NCBI RefSeq assembly: GCF_028657195.3
Contig: NZ_JANCPR020000049.1
Coordinates: 1-64,000 of the forward strand
Length of the DNA stretch: 64,000 nucleotides
DNA from: Streptomyces iconiensis
GTDB lineage: Bacteria; Actinomycetota; Actinomycetes; Streptomycetales; Streptomycetaceae
Reading direction: 5' to 3'
The notes under the pieces are model-generated. The model made no database searches. It had not been told where the DNA came from and saw nothing but the letters and a program-made list of their open reading frames with translations. A program made the position numbers and the translations under genes. Of this stretch, positions 17,067-25,833 are shown piece after piece. The first letter of the stretch is position 1. Each line of letters opens with the position of its first letter.

Positions 17067-17906
17067 TCAGTCGGTGTGGTCGGTGCCTTCGGTACGTTCC
17101 ATGTGCTCAGCGCGTTCGGCGATGAGCAGGCCGAGGCCGTCCAGAATGCGTTCCAGTCCGAAGTCCAGGCCCTGGTCCCGGCCTCCTTCGGTGGCCGTCG
17201 CGGAGAGGGCGGCGCTGAGCGCGGGGAAGTCGGCGCCGTGGTCGCGCATCAGCCCGGCGAGACCGGCCGCGAACTGCTCCTCGGGGCCGTGCCCGGGTCC
17301 GTCCCCGGTGCTCTCCGCGCCCGCGGTCCGCTCCCCGCCCCCCGTGCCCTGTGCGTCCCCGGCGCTCCCCGCCGCCCCTGCCCCCGCCGCGCGGGCCTGC
17401 TGGGCGATCTCGCGTACGTGCCCCGTCAACAGCATGACGGCGTCCAGGCGTTCGGCGCCGGTCAGTCCTGTGCCGTCCAGGGCGGCCAGGGCCCGTTCGG
17501 TCCAGGCCAGTTCGCGGGGGCCGGTCACCCTGGGGCCCGGCATCGCGTCGAGCAGCCATGGGTGCCGCTCGAAGACGGTGACCAACTGGCGGGCCCAGGC
17601 GGCGAGTTGGGGCCGCCATCCGCTGTGTGGCCGGGCGGGTGGCGGCGGGGTCTCGCCCAGTGCGGCGTCCACCATGAGTGCGACGAGTTCGGCCTTGCCG
17701 GGCATGTACCGGTAGAGCGCCATCTTGGTGACGTCGAGCAGCCCGGCGACGCGCTGCATCGAGAGGGCCGCCAGGCCCTCGCCGTCGGCGACCCCGATGC
17801 CCGTGCGGGTGATCCGCTCCAGGGTGAGCGCGGGTTTGGGCCCCCGTGAGGGCTTCGTGGGTGCGTCCCACAGCAGCCGTACGGCCCGGCCTCGTTCGTC
17901 GCTCAT
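17067..17906 (-). CDS. TetR-family transcriptional regulator
   Basis: A 279-residue TetR repressor. After a basic N-terminal extension (SRGPKPALTLERI) the helix-turn-helix is at about residues 25-70 (GIGVADGEGLAALSMQRVAGLLDVTKMALYRYMPGKAELVALM), with a TetR_C type ligand domain after it (HPWLLDAMPGPRVTGPRELAWTERAL). An Ala/Gly/Glu-rich insertion lies around residues 185-215. GAGAGGTGG precedes the ATG. It is divergent from the flavin monooxygenase gene, and palindromes between the two are the likely operators. The 265-nt gap downstream of its stop holds only short GGAGGTTC-type repeats. Confidence 0.87.
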   Translation of the reverse strand: MSDERGRAVRLLWDAPTKPSRGPKPALTLERITRTGIGVADGEGLAALSMQRVAGLLDVTKMALYRYMPGKAELVALMVDAALGETPPPPARPHSGWRPQLAAWARQLVTVFERHPWLLDAMPGPRVTGPRELAWTERALAALDGTGLTGAERLDAVMLLTGHVREIAQQARAAGAGAAGSAGDAQGTGGGERTAGAESTGDGPGHGPEEQFAAGLAGLMRDHGADFPALSAALSATATEGGRDQGLDFGLERILDGLGLLIAERAEHMERTEGTDHTD

Positions 17907-17997
17907 CTCTGCGACCACCTCTCCCACTCGCGGCGGGCCGGCGGTCTCACGCCGGCCGCTCCCGCCCGGTGCGCCGTCCGGCCCCGCCGGGTCCCGC

Positions 17998-18055
17998 TTG
18001 CCGGGACCGGAAACTGTGTCTACCGTACACACAGAGAACAGTATCCGCCGGATAC
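17998..18055. promoter_or_regulatory. TetR operator candidates and monooxygenase promoter
   Basis: A 21-bp palindrome at 18014-18034 has arms CTGTGT and ACACAG and inner TAC/GTA pairs, with nine of ten base pairs symmetric. A second perfect palindrome, GTATCCG-C-CGGATAC, lies at 18041-18055. For the plus-strand gene TTGCCG (17998-18003) and TACCGT (18021-18026) are 17 bp apart, which places the first palindrome over the -10. This fits repression by the adjacent TetR protein. Confidence 0.55.
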
Positions 18056-18079
18056 AGTTTCCAGGGGAGTGGTGTACGC

Positions 18080-19276
18080 ATGAACAGAAACGTCCTCATC
18101 TCCGGCGCCGGCGTCGCGGGTCCAGCGCTTGCCTACTGGCTCGGCCGTTACGGGTTCAGCCCCACCGTCGTCGAACTGGCGCCCGCCCCGCGCGGCGGCG
18201 GGCAGGCCGTCGACTTCCGGGGCGAGACCCACCTGACCGTGCTGGAGCGCATGGGAGTACTGGAGGAGCTGCGCGGCCTCGGGACCGGCGGCAGCCCGAT
18301 CACCTTCGTCGACGAGCGGGGGCGCGCACACCTGCGCCTGCCCGCCGAGTTCGCGGGCGGAGAGGTGGAGGTGCTGCGCGACGACCTCACCCGGGTACTG
18401 GCGGCGCACGGCCTCCCGTACACCGAGTACGTCTTCGGTGACACGATCACCCGCCTGACCGGGACGCGCTCCGGTGTACGGGCGGAGTTCCGGCACGGGG
18501 AGCCGCGCGAGTTCGGGCTCGTGATCGGCGCCGACGGCATCCACTCCCATGTGCGGCGCCTCGCCTTCGGCCCCGAGGAGCGCTTCGTGACCCATCTCGG
18601 CCACTACGCCGCGACCTGGGAGCTGCCCAACCACCTGGGCCTGGGCGCCGGTTCGGTCGCCCACACCGCGCCCGGCAGGTTCGCGGGAGTCGGGGGCGAC
18701 CACCGCGATCCGGCGCGGGCAGCCGCGTTCTTCCTGTTCGCCTCGCCCCGGCTCACCTACGACCGCCAGGACCCCGAGCAGCACAAGTCCCTGCTCACCG
18801 GCGCTTTTTCCGGGCTCGGCTGGGAGGTGCCCCACCTTCTCGGGTCACTGCACGACGCGCCTCAGCTGTACTTCGACTCCCTCAGCAGGGCCGATGTCGG
18901 CACATGGTCCCGGGGCCGGATCGCGCTCCTGGGGGACGCGGCCTGCGGCGCGACCATCGGCGGCATGGGTACCGGAACCGCCGTCGTCGCCGCCTATGTG
19001 CTCGCGGGCGAACTCGCCCTGGCCGACGGCGACCACGGCGCCGCCTTCACCCGTTACGAGGACAGGGTGCGCCCCTACGCCGAGGTGTGCCAGAAGGGCG
19101 GCGAGCGTACGGGACGTTTCCTGGCGCCCGGCACGCGGACCGCCATCCGCCTGCGCGACACCCTGCTGAGCAGGCGCCCGGTCATGAACTGGATGCTCAG
19201 GGAGGGCCAGAAGATCAGCACCCTTCCTCTTCCCGACTACCCGGCGCTCGTGGAAGCGGGGGCCAAGAGCACCTGA
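18080..19276 (+). CDS. FAD-dependent monooxygenase/oxidoreductase
   Basis: A class A flavoprotein monooxygenase of about 398 residues. The Rossmann FAD motif is ISGAGVAGPALAYWLGRYG (residues 7-25), the NADPH/FAD loop is LVIGADGIHSHVRRL, and the second FAD motif is GRIALLGDAACGATIGGMGTGTAVVAAYVLA. AGGGGAG precedes the ATG by about 12 nt. The TetR gene is divergent, so the enzyme is probably induced by a xenobiotic or antibiotic-like aromatic ligand. The FAD-binding domain is related to the TetX-type protein at about 38 kb. Its stop is only 12 nt from that of the convergent MHS transporter gene. Confidence 0.9.
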   Translation: MNRNVLISGAGVAGPALAYWLGRYGFSPTVVELAPAPRGGGQAVDFRGETHLTVLERMGVLEELRGLGTGGSPITFVDERGRAHLRLPAEFAGGEVEVLRDDLTRVLAAHGLPYTEYVFGDTITRLTGTRSGVRAEFRHGEPREFGLVIGADGIHSHVRRLAFGPEERFVTHLGHYAATWELPNHLGLGAGSVAHTAPGRFAGVGGDHRDPARAAAFFLFASPRLTYDRQDPEQHKSLLTGAFSGLGWEVPHLLGSLHDAPQLYFDSLSRADVGTWSRGRIALLGDAACGATIGGMGTGTAVVAAYVLAGELALADGDHGAAFTRYEDRVRPYAEVCQKGGERTGRFLAPGTRTAIRLRDTLLSRRPVMNWMLREGQKISTLPLPDYPALVEAGAKST

Positions 19277-19288
19277 GGCGGGCCGTGC

Positions 19289-20617
19289 CTACAGGGCGGC
19301 GCCGGTCGCGAGTCTGCGTGGTGCGGTCTCCCGTGTGGCGAGGACGACGCCGAGGGTCACCAGGGCAGCCGCCATGACGAAGAACGCGGGGGAGGCGGTG
19401 ATGCCGGTCCTGGCCACGAGGAAGGTGACGAGGAAGGGCGCGGTGCCGCCGAACGCCGATACGGACAGGTTGTAGCCCAGCGAGAAGCCGCCGTAGCGCA
19501 CACGCGTGCTGAACAGCTCGTTCATCGCGGCGAGCGTCGGGCCGAGGAACACGCCCAGGACGAGGCCGAGACCGGTGTGCGCCAGCACGGCCCACAGCGG
19601 GCTGTCGCTGTCCATCAGGACGAACAGCGGGTACGAGAGCGCCAGCGCCAGCACACACGCGCCGCCGAGTACCGGCCTTCTGCCCACCCGGTCCGAGAGC
19701 GCGCCGGCCGCCGGGATCACCGCGCAGGTGAGCGCCATGGAGATGACGGAGGAGACGGAGGCCAGCCGCGCTGTGTGGTCAAGGGTCTCCTCCTGGTAGG
19801 AGGGGATGAAGGTGAGGATCACGTAGAGCGCGGCGTTCTGGAACAGCGCGTATCCCGCGGTGCGCAGGATGGACCGCCAGTGGTGGACGACCGACTCGCG
19901 CAGCGGGTGCTTGGCGATCCCGCCCTCGGCGCGCATGGCCGCGAACTCGGGTGTCTCCTCAAGCCGGTTGCGGATGTAGAGCCCGATCATGCCCAGCGGC
20001 GCCGCCATCAGGAACGGGATGCGCCACCCCCAGCTCTGCATCTGCTCGGGTGTCAGCCCCAGGTTCAGCAGCAGTACGACCACCGAGCCCAGCAGGAAGC
20101 CCGCGATGCAGCCCATCTCGACCCAGCTCACCAGGTACCCGCGCCGCTTCGGCGGCGCGTACTCCGCCACGAAGGCCGAGGCGCCGCCCATCTCGCCACC
20201 GGCCGAGAAGCCCTGCACCAGGCGCAGCAGCACCAGCAGCACGGGCGCCGCGAGTCCTATCGAGTCGTAACCGGGCAGCAGTCCCGTGCACAGCGTGGCC
20301 ACCGACACCAGGATGATCACCCACGCGAGGGTCTTCTGCCGGCCGATCCGGTCGCCGAGCGCCCCGAAGAAGATCCCGCCCAGCGGGCGTACAGCGAACG
20401 CGACGCCGAACACGGCGAACGAGCTGAGCAGCGCCGTCGTCGGGTCGCTGCTGGGGAAGAAGACGCCGCCCAGGACCGTGGCGAGATAGCCGTACACGGC
20501 GACGTCGAACCACTCGACGACGCTGCCGATGGTGGCGCCGACCGTCGCCTTTCTGAGCGTGGCCGGCGCGGGGGTGCGCTCCTGCCCGGGGACGGCAGGG
20601 GTGTGGACTGCGCTCAC
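19289..20617 (-). CDS. MFS transporter, MHS type
   Basis: A 12-TM symporter of about 442 residues. GSVVEWFDVAVYGYLATVLGGVFFPSSD is the MHS TM1 signature, RPLGGIFFGALGDRIGRQKTLAWVI the A-motif loop, and SWGWRIPFLMAAPLGMIGLYIRNRLEETPEF the central segment. The GTG start (VSAVHTPA) has GGGAG five to eight bases upstream. Its promoter carries the same GntR-type operator as the hydantoinase genes, so it probably imports the hydantoin-, oxoproline- or related ring compound used by them. It is convergent with the flavin monooxygenase gene. Confidence 0.88.
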   Translation of the reverse strand: MSAVHTPAVPGQERTPAPATLRKATVGATIGSVVEWFDVAVYGYLATVLGGVFFPSSDPTTALLSSFAVFGVAFAVRPLGGIFFGALGDRIGRQKTLAWVIILVSVATLCTGLLPGYDSIGLAAPVLLVLLRLVQGFSAGGEMGGASAFVAEYAPPKRRGYLVSWVEMGCIAGFLLGSVVVLLLNLGLTPEQMQSWGWRIPFLMAAPLGMIGLYIRNRLEETPEFAAMRAEGGIAKHPLRESVVHHWRSILRTAGYALFQNAALYVILTFIPSYQEETLDHTARLASVSSVISMALTCAVIPAAGALSDRVGRRPVLGGACVLALALSYPLFVLMDSDSPLWAVLAHTGLGLVLGVFLGPTLAAMNELFSTRVRYGGFSLGYNLSVSAFGGTAPFLVTFLVARTGITASPAFFVMAAALVTLGVVLATRETAPRRLATGAAL

Positions 20618-20657
20618 GGGTGCTCCCGGGGACGTACGGGCGGATTCGATGCGCCGG

Positions 20658-20686
20658 ACGATACGTAATCGTCGGACGATGCTCAA
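20658..20686 (-). promoter_or_regulatory. MHS transporter promoter with embedded GntR operator
   Basis: Minus-strand TTGAGC (20681-20686) and TATCGT (20658-20663) are 17 bp apart. The 13-bp palindrome ATCGTCGGACGAT (20668-20680), containing the FCD/FadR-type consensus TNGTNNNACNA, fills the spacer. A second symmetric pair, GACGAT/ATCGTC, overlaps it at 20657-20673. Confidence 0.65.
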
Positions 20687-20746
20687 TAGCTACGCGGTTT
20701 CCGCGCTGTTAACGTCCGGCACTTTCGCGCGCCCCCGCAGTGCGTC

Positions 20747-20870
20747 CCCGCAGCGCCCCGCAGCGCCCCGCAGCGCCCCGCAGTGCCCCGCAGCGTCCCT
20801 CTGCGTGCGCCTCTACGTGCCCTTCTACGTGCCCTTCTGCGTGCCGTTCCGCGTGCCTCTCCGCATGCCT
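20747..20870 (+). repeat. Two adjacent tandem repeats between MHS transporter and GntR genes
   Basis: Four to five copies of the 10-bp unit CAGCGCCCCG (20751-20796) are followed by six degenerate copies of a 12-bp unit of type TTCTACGTGCCC (20799-20870). No open frame or signal is visible in this part of the 302-nt gap. Confidence 0.8.
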
Positions 20871-20919
20871 GGTCCGTGAGCGTGCCGCCCCCGCGCCTCC
20901 GCCTGACGGTGGCGCCGGA

Positions 20920-21561
20920 TCAGTCCTCGTAGTCGTTCAGGAGTGCCTGTTCCGAGTCGGTGAGGTACGTGTCGAGGCGGGTGGCCGCGTCCTCGATGTC
21001 GCCGTCGCGCAGGGCCTCGGCGATCTCCCGGTTGCGTTCGAGGAAGGCGGCGTGGAAGACGCGGGTGTCGCCCATGTGCGCGTAGGCGAGCCGGAATTCG
21101 GCCAGGACACCGGCCATCATCGAGGACAGCCGCTCGCTGCCGGCGAGCGCTACCAGTGCCTCGTGGAAGCGGATGCTCGCCGCGGCGACGGCGTCCCAGC
21201 GCTGCTCGGCCGCCGCGTCGCGGCCCTCGGAGATCGCCGCAGCGAGCCGCCGCAGTCCGGAGGGCGTGAGCGTGCGGATGTGCCGCACGGCCGCGCACTC
21301 GACGATGCGCCGTACCTCGTACAGGTCGGCCACGTCGCGGCGCGAGAGCTGGCGCACGAAAACGCCGCGGCTCAGTTCGTGGACGAGAAGGCGCTCCCTG
21401 ATGAGCCGCTGGAACGCCTCGCGCAGGGTGGACCGTGAGACGCCCTGCGCCTCGCGGACGCGTTCCTCTGAGAGCCGGGTGCCCGGCTTGAGTTCCCCGG
21501 CGACGATCTGCGCGCGCAGCTCGTCCGCGACTCTGCTCGCCGTCCCTGAGGACTCGGCCAC
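20920..21561 (-). CDS. GntR-family regulator, FCD subfamily
   Basis: A 213-residue regulator: N-terminal winged helix (residues 8-70: RVADELRAQIVAGELKPGTRLSEERVREAQGVSRSTLREAFQRLIRERLLV) and C-terminal all-helical FCD domain (DLYEVRRIVECAAVRHI, FHEALVALAGSERLSSMMAGVL) with the Asp/Arg and His positions used for metal binding in this subfamily. The GTG start has AAGGGAG upstream. It is divergent from the hydantoinase operon, and exact operators of its subfamily lie in the shared intergenic region and in front of the MHS transporter, so it most likely represses both and itself. Confidence 0.9.
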   Translation of the reverse strand: MAESSGTASRVADELRAQIVAGELKPGTRLSEERVREAQGVSRSTLREAFQRLIRERLLVHELSRGVFVRQLSRRDVADLYEVRRIVECAAVRHIRTLTPSGLRRLAAAISEGRDAAAEQRWDAVAAASIRFHEALVALAGSERLSSMMAGVLAEFRLAYAHMGDTRVFHAAFLERNREIAEALRDGDIEDAATRLDTYLTDSEQALLNDYED

Positions 21562-21646
21562 GCCTGCTCCCTTCGCGGCCGTCCGGCGTCCACCGGTGGC
21601 CAGTTGCTCCCTGATCGGGTCGCTCTGCCGCCGCTGAGCCTACAGG

Positions 21647-21690
21647 TCGTCCGACGAAATCTTGCAGAATCGTCGGACGATCTGTAGCGT
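21647..21690. promoter_or_regulatory. Hydantoinase promoter and paired GntR operators
   Basis: Two 11-bp FCD-type operators face each other: TCGTCCGACGA (21647-21657) and TCGTCGGACGA inside ATCGTCGGACGAT (21669-21681). Their flanks extend the symmetry to a near-perfect inverted repeat of about 20 bp per arm around TTGCA. For the plus strand TTGCAG (21662-21667) and TAGCGT (21685-21690) are 17 bp apart with the second operator as spacer; the minus-strand regulator promoter would be covered by the first. Confidence 0.65.
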
Positions 21691-21717
21691 CCAGCCACCA
21701 GCTGACCGGAGGACCCA

Positions 21718-23955
21718 ATGACCCACTCCCGCGCGCTCCGTGTCGGGGTAGACATCGGCGGCACGTTCACGGACATGGCGATACTCGACGACTCCGGGAT
21801 CGTCGCCGTGGGCAAGACCCTCACCACGCACAGCGAACCCGCTGCGGCCGTCGAGGACGTACTGCGGCAGACCCTCACCGACCACCGCCTGGACCCCGCC
21901 GCCATCACCACCGTCGTGCACGGCACCACCCTCGTCACCAACGCGCTGATCGAACGGCGCGGGGCGCGCACCGCGCTGCTGACCACCGAGGGCTTCCGCG
22001 ACGTGGTCGAGATGGGCCGCGAGCACCGCTACGAGCTGTACGACCTCGCGCTGGAGCTGCCGCGCCCTCTCGTGCCCCGCCATCTGCGGTTCGGCGTCAG
22101 CGAACGCGTGCTCGCCGACGGCAGTGTGGACACGCCTCTGGACACGGCGGCCGTCAAGCGGCTCGCAACGGAGCTGTCGGGCGCCGGTGTCGAGGCCGTC
22201 GCCGTCTGCTTCCTGCACAGCCACACCAACGGCGCGCACGAGCGGCAGGCCCGCGAGATCATCCGGTCCGTCGCGCCCGAACTGCGCGTCGCGCTCTCCA
22301 GCGAGGTCAACCCGGAGATCCGCGAGTACGAGCGCGCCTCGACCACCCTCGCCAACGTCTACGTCCAGCAGCTCGTCGAGACGTACCTGGAGGACCTGCG
22401 CGCCCGGCTGCGCGGACTCGGCCTGCGCTGCGACCCGTTGATCATGCTGTCCAACGGCGGTGTCGCCGCCGTCGACGTGGCACGGCGCTTCCCCATCCGG
22501 ATGCTCGAATCCGGCCCGGCCGGCGGCGCGCTCGGCGCCGTCGCGTTCGGCAGGGAAGCCGGCAGGCCCGACCAGATCGCCTTCGACATGGGCGGCACCA
22601 CGGCCAAGCTGTGCATGATCGAGGCCCATCGGCCCCTGGTCACCCACACCTTCGAGGTGGACAGGGTCTACCGGATGCGCGCCGGTTCGGGACTGCCCGT
22701 ACGAGCACCCGTCATCGACATGATCGAGATCGGCACCGGCGGCGGCTCCATCGCCCGTGTCAGCCCGCTCGGCCTCATCACCGTCGGCCCCGACTCGGCC
22801 GGCTCGGAGCCGGGCCCCGTCAGCTACGGGCGCGGCGGCACCCACTGCACCGTCACCGACGCCGATGTCGTCCTCGGCTACCTCGACCCGCACCGCTTCC
22901 TCGGCGGCGACATGGCACTCGACGCCGACGCCGCGTACGCCGCCGTCAAGGAGCAGATCGCCGACCCGCTCGGCATCACCGTCGCCGAGGCGGCCTGGGG
23001 CATCCACGCGACCGCGGACGAGAGCATGGCCAACGCCGCGCGCGTCCACGCCATCGAACGCGGCCAGGACCCGGCCCGCCTCCCGCTGTTCGTCTCCGGC
23101 GGCAACGGGCCCCTGCACGGCCCCGGCGTCGCGGCTGCGCTCGGCTCGCCCTCCCTCGTCGCGCCCCCGGCGGCAGGCGTCCTCAGCGCGCTCGGCTTCC
23201 TCTCGGCGCCCATGTCCATCGACATCGTCCGCTCCCGGCACGCCACGCTCTCCACCGTCGAACACAGCAGCGCGCGGGACCTGTTCGCCGAGATGGAGCA
23301 CGAGGGGGCCGAGGTGCTCGCCGCCTCCGGGGTGGATCGCGGGGACATCGTGCACGAACGCACCCTGGAGATGCGCTTCGCCGGCCAGGGCAACGAGATC
23401 GAGGTGCCCGTGCCGCACCTCGGCGACGGCTGGCGCGACGCGCTCGCCGCGAGCTTCGCCGAGCAGTACCGGCAGCGGTTCGGCACCGTCGCGCCCCGCG
23501 GAGTCGAGACGGAGATCCTCACCTGGCGGGTGGCGTCCCGCGGCCCCGACCCCCGCGCCCGCCTCCACCTCGCCGGGACGCGGGACGGAAGCGGCGCGCG
23601 TACCGGCGAGCGCGACGCCTACTTCCCCGCCGTGGGCGGCTACGTGTCCACGGGCGTCCACGACCGCTACCGGCTCGCGCCCGGCACCGTCCTCGAAGGC
23701 CCCGCGCTCGTCCAGGAACGCGAATCCACCCTCGTCGTCCCGCCCGGCGCGCGCTGCACCGTCACGGAGGACAGCAGCATCCTCGTCGAGTTCACGCCCG
23801 CCCCGGCCGAACGCGCCCCGGCCGAACGCGACCCGGTCCGGCACGATCCAGCCCGTCCGGACCAGCACGACCCGGCCCAGCCCGACCCAGCTCACTACGG
23901 CACGGCCCAGCACGGCCCGGCCCAGCGGGACTCAGCCCAGGGAGAAGACCGATGA
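21718..23955 (+). CDS. hyuA: Hydantoinase/oxoprolinase subunit A
   Basis: The ATP-dependent subunit of an N-methylhydantoinase/5-oxoprolinase-type enzyme that opens cyclic amides; about 745 residues. The actin-like ATPase motifs VGVDIGGTFTDMAIL (residues 9-23), VVHGTTLVTNALIERRG and IAFDMGGTTAKLCM are clear; SGGNGPLHGPGVAAALG and VAPPAAGVLSALGFLSAP follow as in the family. CGGAGGA lies just before the ATG. The last 45 residues are a Pro/Asp/His/Gln repeat tail (DPARPDQHDPAQPDPA-like) from short DNA repeats. Its stop overlaps the subunit B start. The exact substrate cannot be told. Confidence 0.92.
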   Translation: MTHSRALRVGVDIGGTFTDMAILDDSGIVAVGKTLTTHSEPAAAVEDVLRQTLTDHRLDPAAITTVVHGTTLVTNALIERRGARTALLTTEGFRDVVEMGREHRYELYDLALELPRPLVPRHLRFGVSERVLADGSVDTPLDTAAVKRLATELSGAGVEAVAVCFLHSHTNGAHERQAREIIRSVAPELRVALSSEVNPEIREYERASTTLANVYVQQLVETYLEDLRARLRGLGLRCDPLIMLSNGGVAAVDVARRFPIRMLESGPAGGALGAVAFGREAGRPDQIAFDMGGTTAKLCMIEAHRPLVTHTFEVDRVYRMRAGSGLPVRAPVIDMIEIGTGGGSIARVSPLGLITVGPDSAGSEPGPVSYGRGGTHCTVTDADVVLGYLDPHRFLGGDMALDADAAYAAVKEQIADPLGITVAEAAWGIHATADESMANAARVHAIERGQDPARLPLFVSGGNGPLHGPGVAAALGSPSLVAPPAAGVLSALGFLSAPMSIDIVRSRHATLSTVEHSSARDLFAEMEHEGAEVLAASGVDRGDIVHERTLEMRFAGQGNEIEVPVPHLGDGWRDALAASFAEQYRQRFGTVAPRGVETEILTWRVASRGPDPRARLHLAGTRDGSGARTGERDAYFPAVGGYVSTGVHDRYRLAPGTVLEGPALVQERESTLVVPPGARCTVTEDSSILVEFTPAPAERAPAERDPVRHDPARPDQHDPAQPDPAHYGTAQHGPAQRDSAQGEDR

Positions 23956-25676
23956 CCCAGGCCACCTCAGCCGACCCCGTCGTCGTCGGGCTGGTCGCCA
24001 ACCGGCTCCACTCGCTCCTCGACGAGCAGCAGGCGGCCCTCGTCAACACCGCCTTCAGCCCCGTCGTCCGCGAGTCCCTCGACCTCGCCTGCGCCGTCTT
24101 CGACAGCGACGGCAACATGATCGGCCAGTCCTCCGGCGGCACCCCGGGACACATCAACGCCATGGCCACCGGCATGGAACACATCGTCGCCACCTACCCG
24201 CCGCACGCGCTCGCCGACGGCGACGTACTCCTCACCAACGACCCGTGGATGACGGCAGGCCAGATCAACGACCTCACCGTCGCCACCCCTGTCTTCCGCG
24301 AAGGCACCCTCGTCGCCTGGTTCGCCAGCTGCTGCCACTCGCCCGACATCGGCGGACGCATCCTCTCCGCCGCCGCGACCGAGGTCTACGAGGAGGGCCT
24401 GCGCCTGCCCATCCTCAAGCTGCGAACGGCCGAGGGCCCCAACGCCACCCTCGAAGCGCTCATCCGCGCCAACGTCCGTACGCCCGACGAGACCATGGGC
24501 GACCTGTACGCGCAGGTCGCAGCCAACCAGGTCGGCGCCCGCAGCCTCACCGCGATGATGGACGAGTTCGGCCTCTCCGGCATCGACGACATCGCCGCCG
24601 AGATCATGCGCCGCTCCGAGCAGGCACTCCGCACGGCACTGCGCGCACTGCGCGACGGCCGCTACGAGGCGCGTATGACCTCCGACGGCTTCGAGGACGA
24701 GCCCATCGAACTCGCCGTCGCCGTCACCATCGAGGGCGACCAGGTCTCCATCGACTACGCGGGCTCGTCCCCGCAGTCACGGCACGGCGTCAACGTCGTC
24801 CTCAACTACACCCGCGCCTATACGTCCTTCGCGGTCAAGGCGGCCCTCGCGCCCGACGTGCCGCACAACGCGGGCTCCTTCCGGCCCGTCCACGTCACGG
24901 CGCCGCGCGGCTCGGTCCTCAACTGCGTCGACCCCGCGCCCGTGGCCTCCCGCCATCTGGTCGGCCACTTCCTGCCCAGCCTCCTGTTCGAGGCGCTGCG
25001 CCCAGCCGTGCCCGGCGGGCTGCCCGCGACCAGCTCCGACGCGCTGTGGATGACGGTGTGGCGCGGCGGCGACCTGGCGGAACCGAGCCCCTTCACCCTC
25101 ACCGTCTTCGGCGCCGGCGGCGTCGGCGGGCGCCCCGGCAAGGACGGCCTCAACACCACGGGCTTTCCCACCGGCGTACGGGCGGCGCCGACCGAGGTGC
25201 TGGAGACCCTCACCCCGCTCGTCCAGACGCGGCGCGAGCTGCGCCCCGACAGCGGCGGCCCCGGCGCCTACCGGGGTGGCCTCGGCCAGCGCGTCGAGGT
25301 CCGCCGCAGCGGCGGCAACGGCTGGACCGTCAACGCCAACATCGACCGCGTCGAGCACCCCGCACCCGGCGCCGAAGGCGGACTGCCGGGCGCGGCCGGA
25401 GACTTCACCGACACCGCGACCGGCGCCCGCCTGCCCCGCAAGCGCCTGGTCCGGCTCGCGCCCGAGGCACACGTACGCCTTCTCTTCCCCGGCGGAGGCG
25501 GCTACGGGCCCGCCACCGAGCGCCCCGTCGCACGCGTACTGGACGACGTGGTCAACGGCTACGTCTCCCTGGAGGCGGCCCGCGAGCACTACGGCGTCGA
25601 CATCGAGTACACCGGCGACCCCGAGGCACTGGTACGCCCGCCGGAGTCGTACACCGTACGGGGACACACACGCTGA
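23952..25676 (+). CDS. hyuB: Hydantoinase/oxoprolinase subunit B
   Basis: The partner subunit of about 574 residues. Family motifs: RLHSLLDEQQAALVNTAFSPVVRESLDLACAVFD, GHINAMATGMEH, LLTNDPWMTAGQINDLTVATPVF, the metal-ligand-type CCHSPDIGG, EGLRLPILKL, and C-terminal SGGPGAYRGGLGQ and LFPGGGGYGPATERP. It starts inside the subunit A stop (ATGA, 4-nt overlap), so A and B are made stoichiometrically. The operon is driven by the GntR-controlled promoter upstream of subunit A. Confidence 0.92.
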   Translation: MTQATSADPVVVGLVANRLHSLLDEQQAALVNTAFSPVVRESLDLACAVFDSDGNMIGQSSGGTPGHINAMATGMEHIVATYPPHALADGDVLLTNDPWMTAGQINDLTVATPVFREGTLVAWFASCCHSPDIGGRILSAAATEVYEEGLRLPILKLRTAEGPNATLEALIRANVRTPDETMGDLYAQVAANQVGARSLTAMMDEFGLSGIDDIAAEIMRRSEQALRTALRALRDGRYEARMTSDGFEDEPIELAVAVTIEGDQVSIDYAGSSPQSRHGVNVVLNYTRAYTSFAVKAALAPDVPHNAGSFRPVHVTAPRGSVLNCVDPAPVASRHLVGHFLPSLLFEALRPAVPGGLPATSSDALWMTVWRGGDLAEPSPFTLTVFGAGGVGGRPGKDGLNTTGFPTGVRAAPTEVLETLTPLVQTRRELRPDSGGPGAYRGGLGQRVEVRRSGGNGWTVNANIDRVEHPAPGAEGGLPGAAGDFTDTATGARLPRKRLVRLAPEAHVRLLFPGGGGYGPATERPVARVLDDVVNGYVSLEAAREHYGVDIEYTGDPEALVRPPESYTVRGHTR

Positions 25677-25833
25677 CCGCGGTACGGCTGACCGCGGTAC
25701 GCGAGCACGCCCGCCGCACCGCTCAAGTCCCGCAACGGAAGCGCCCGTTGAGCAGTCGCGGCGTCTCTGGGCAGCCGCGGCGCCGCTCGGCGGGCACGGT
25801 GCGGCCCGTCGAGCCGGCGCGGCGCAAGCCGGT

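Noticed and set aside
21640..23913. A 757-codon open frame on the minus strand opposite the hydantoinase A gene
   Set aside because: It is the mirror of a well-recognised gene; its protein is low-complexity Gly/Ala/Arg/Asp without motifs, as expected from high-GC third positions.
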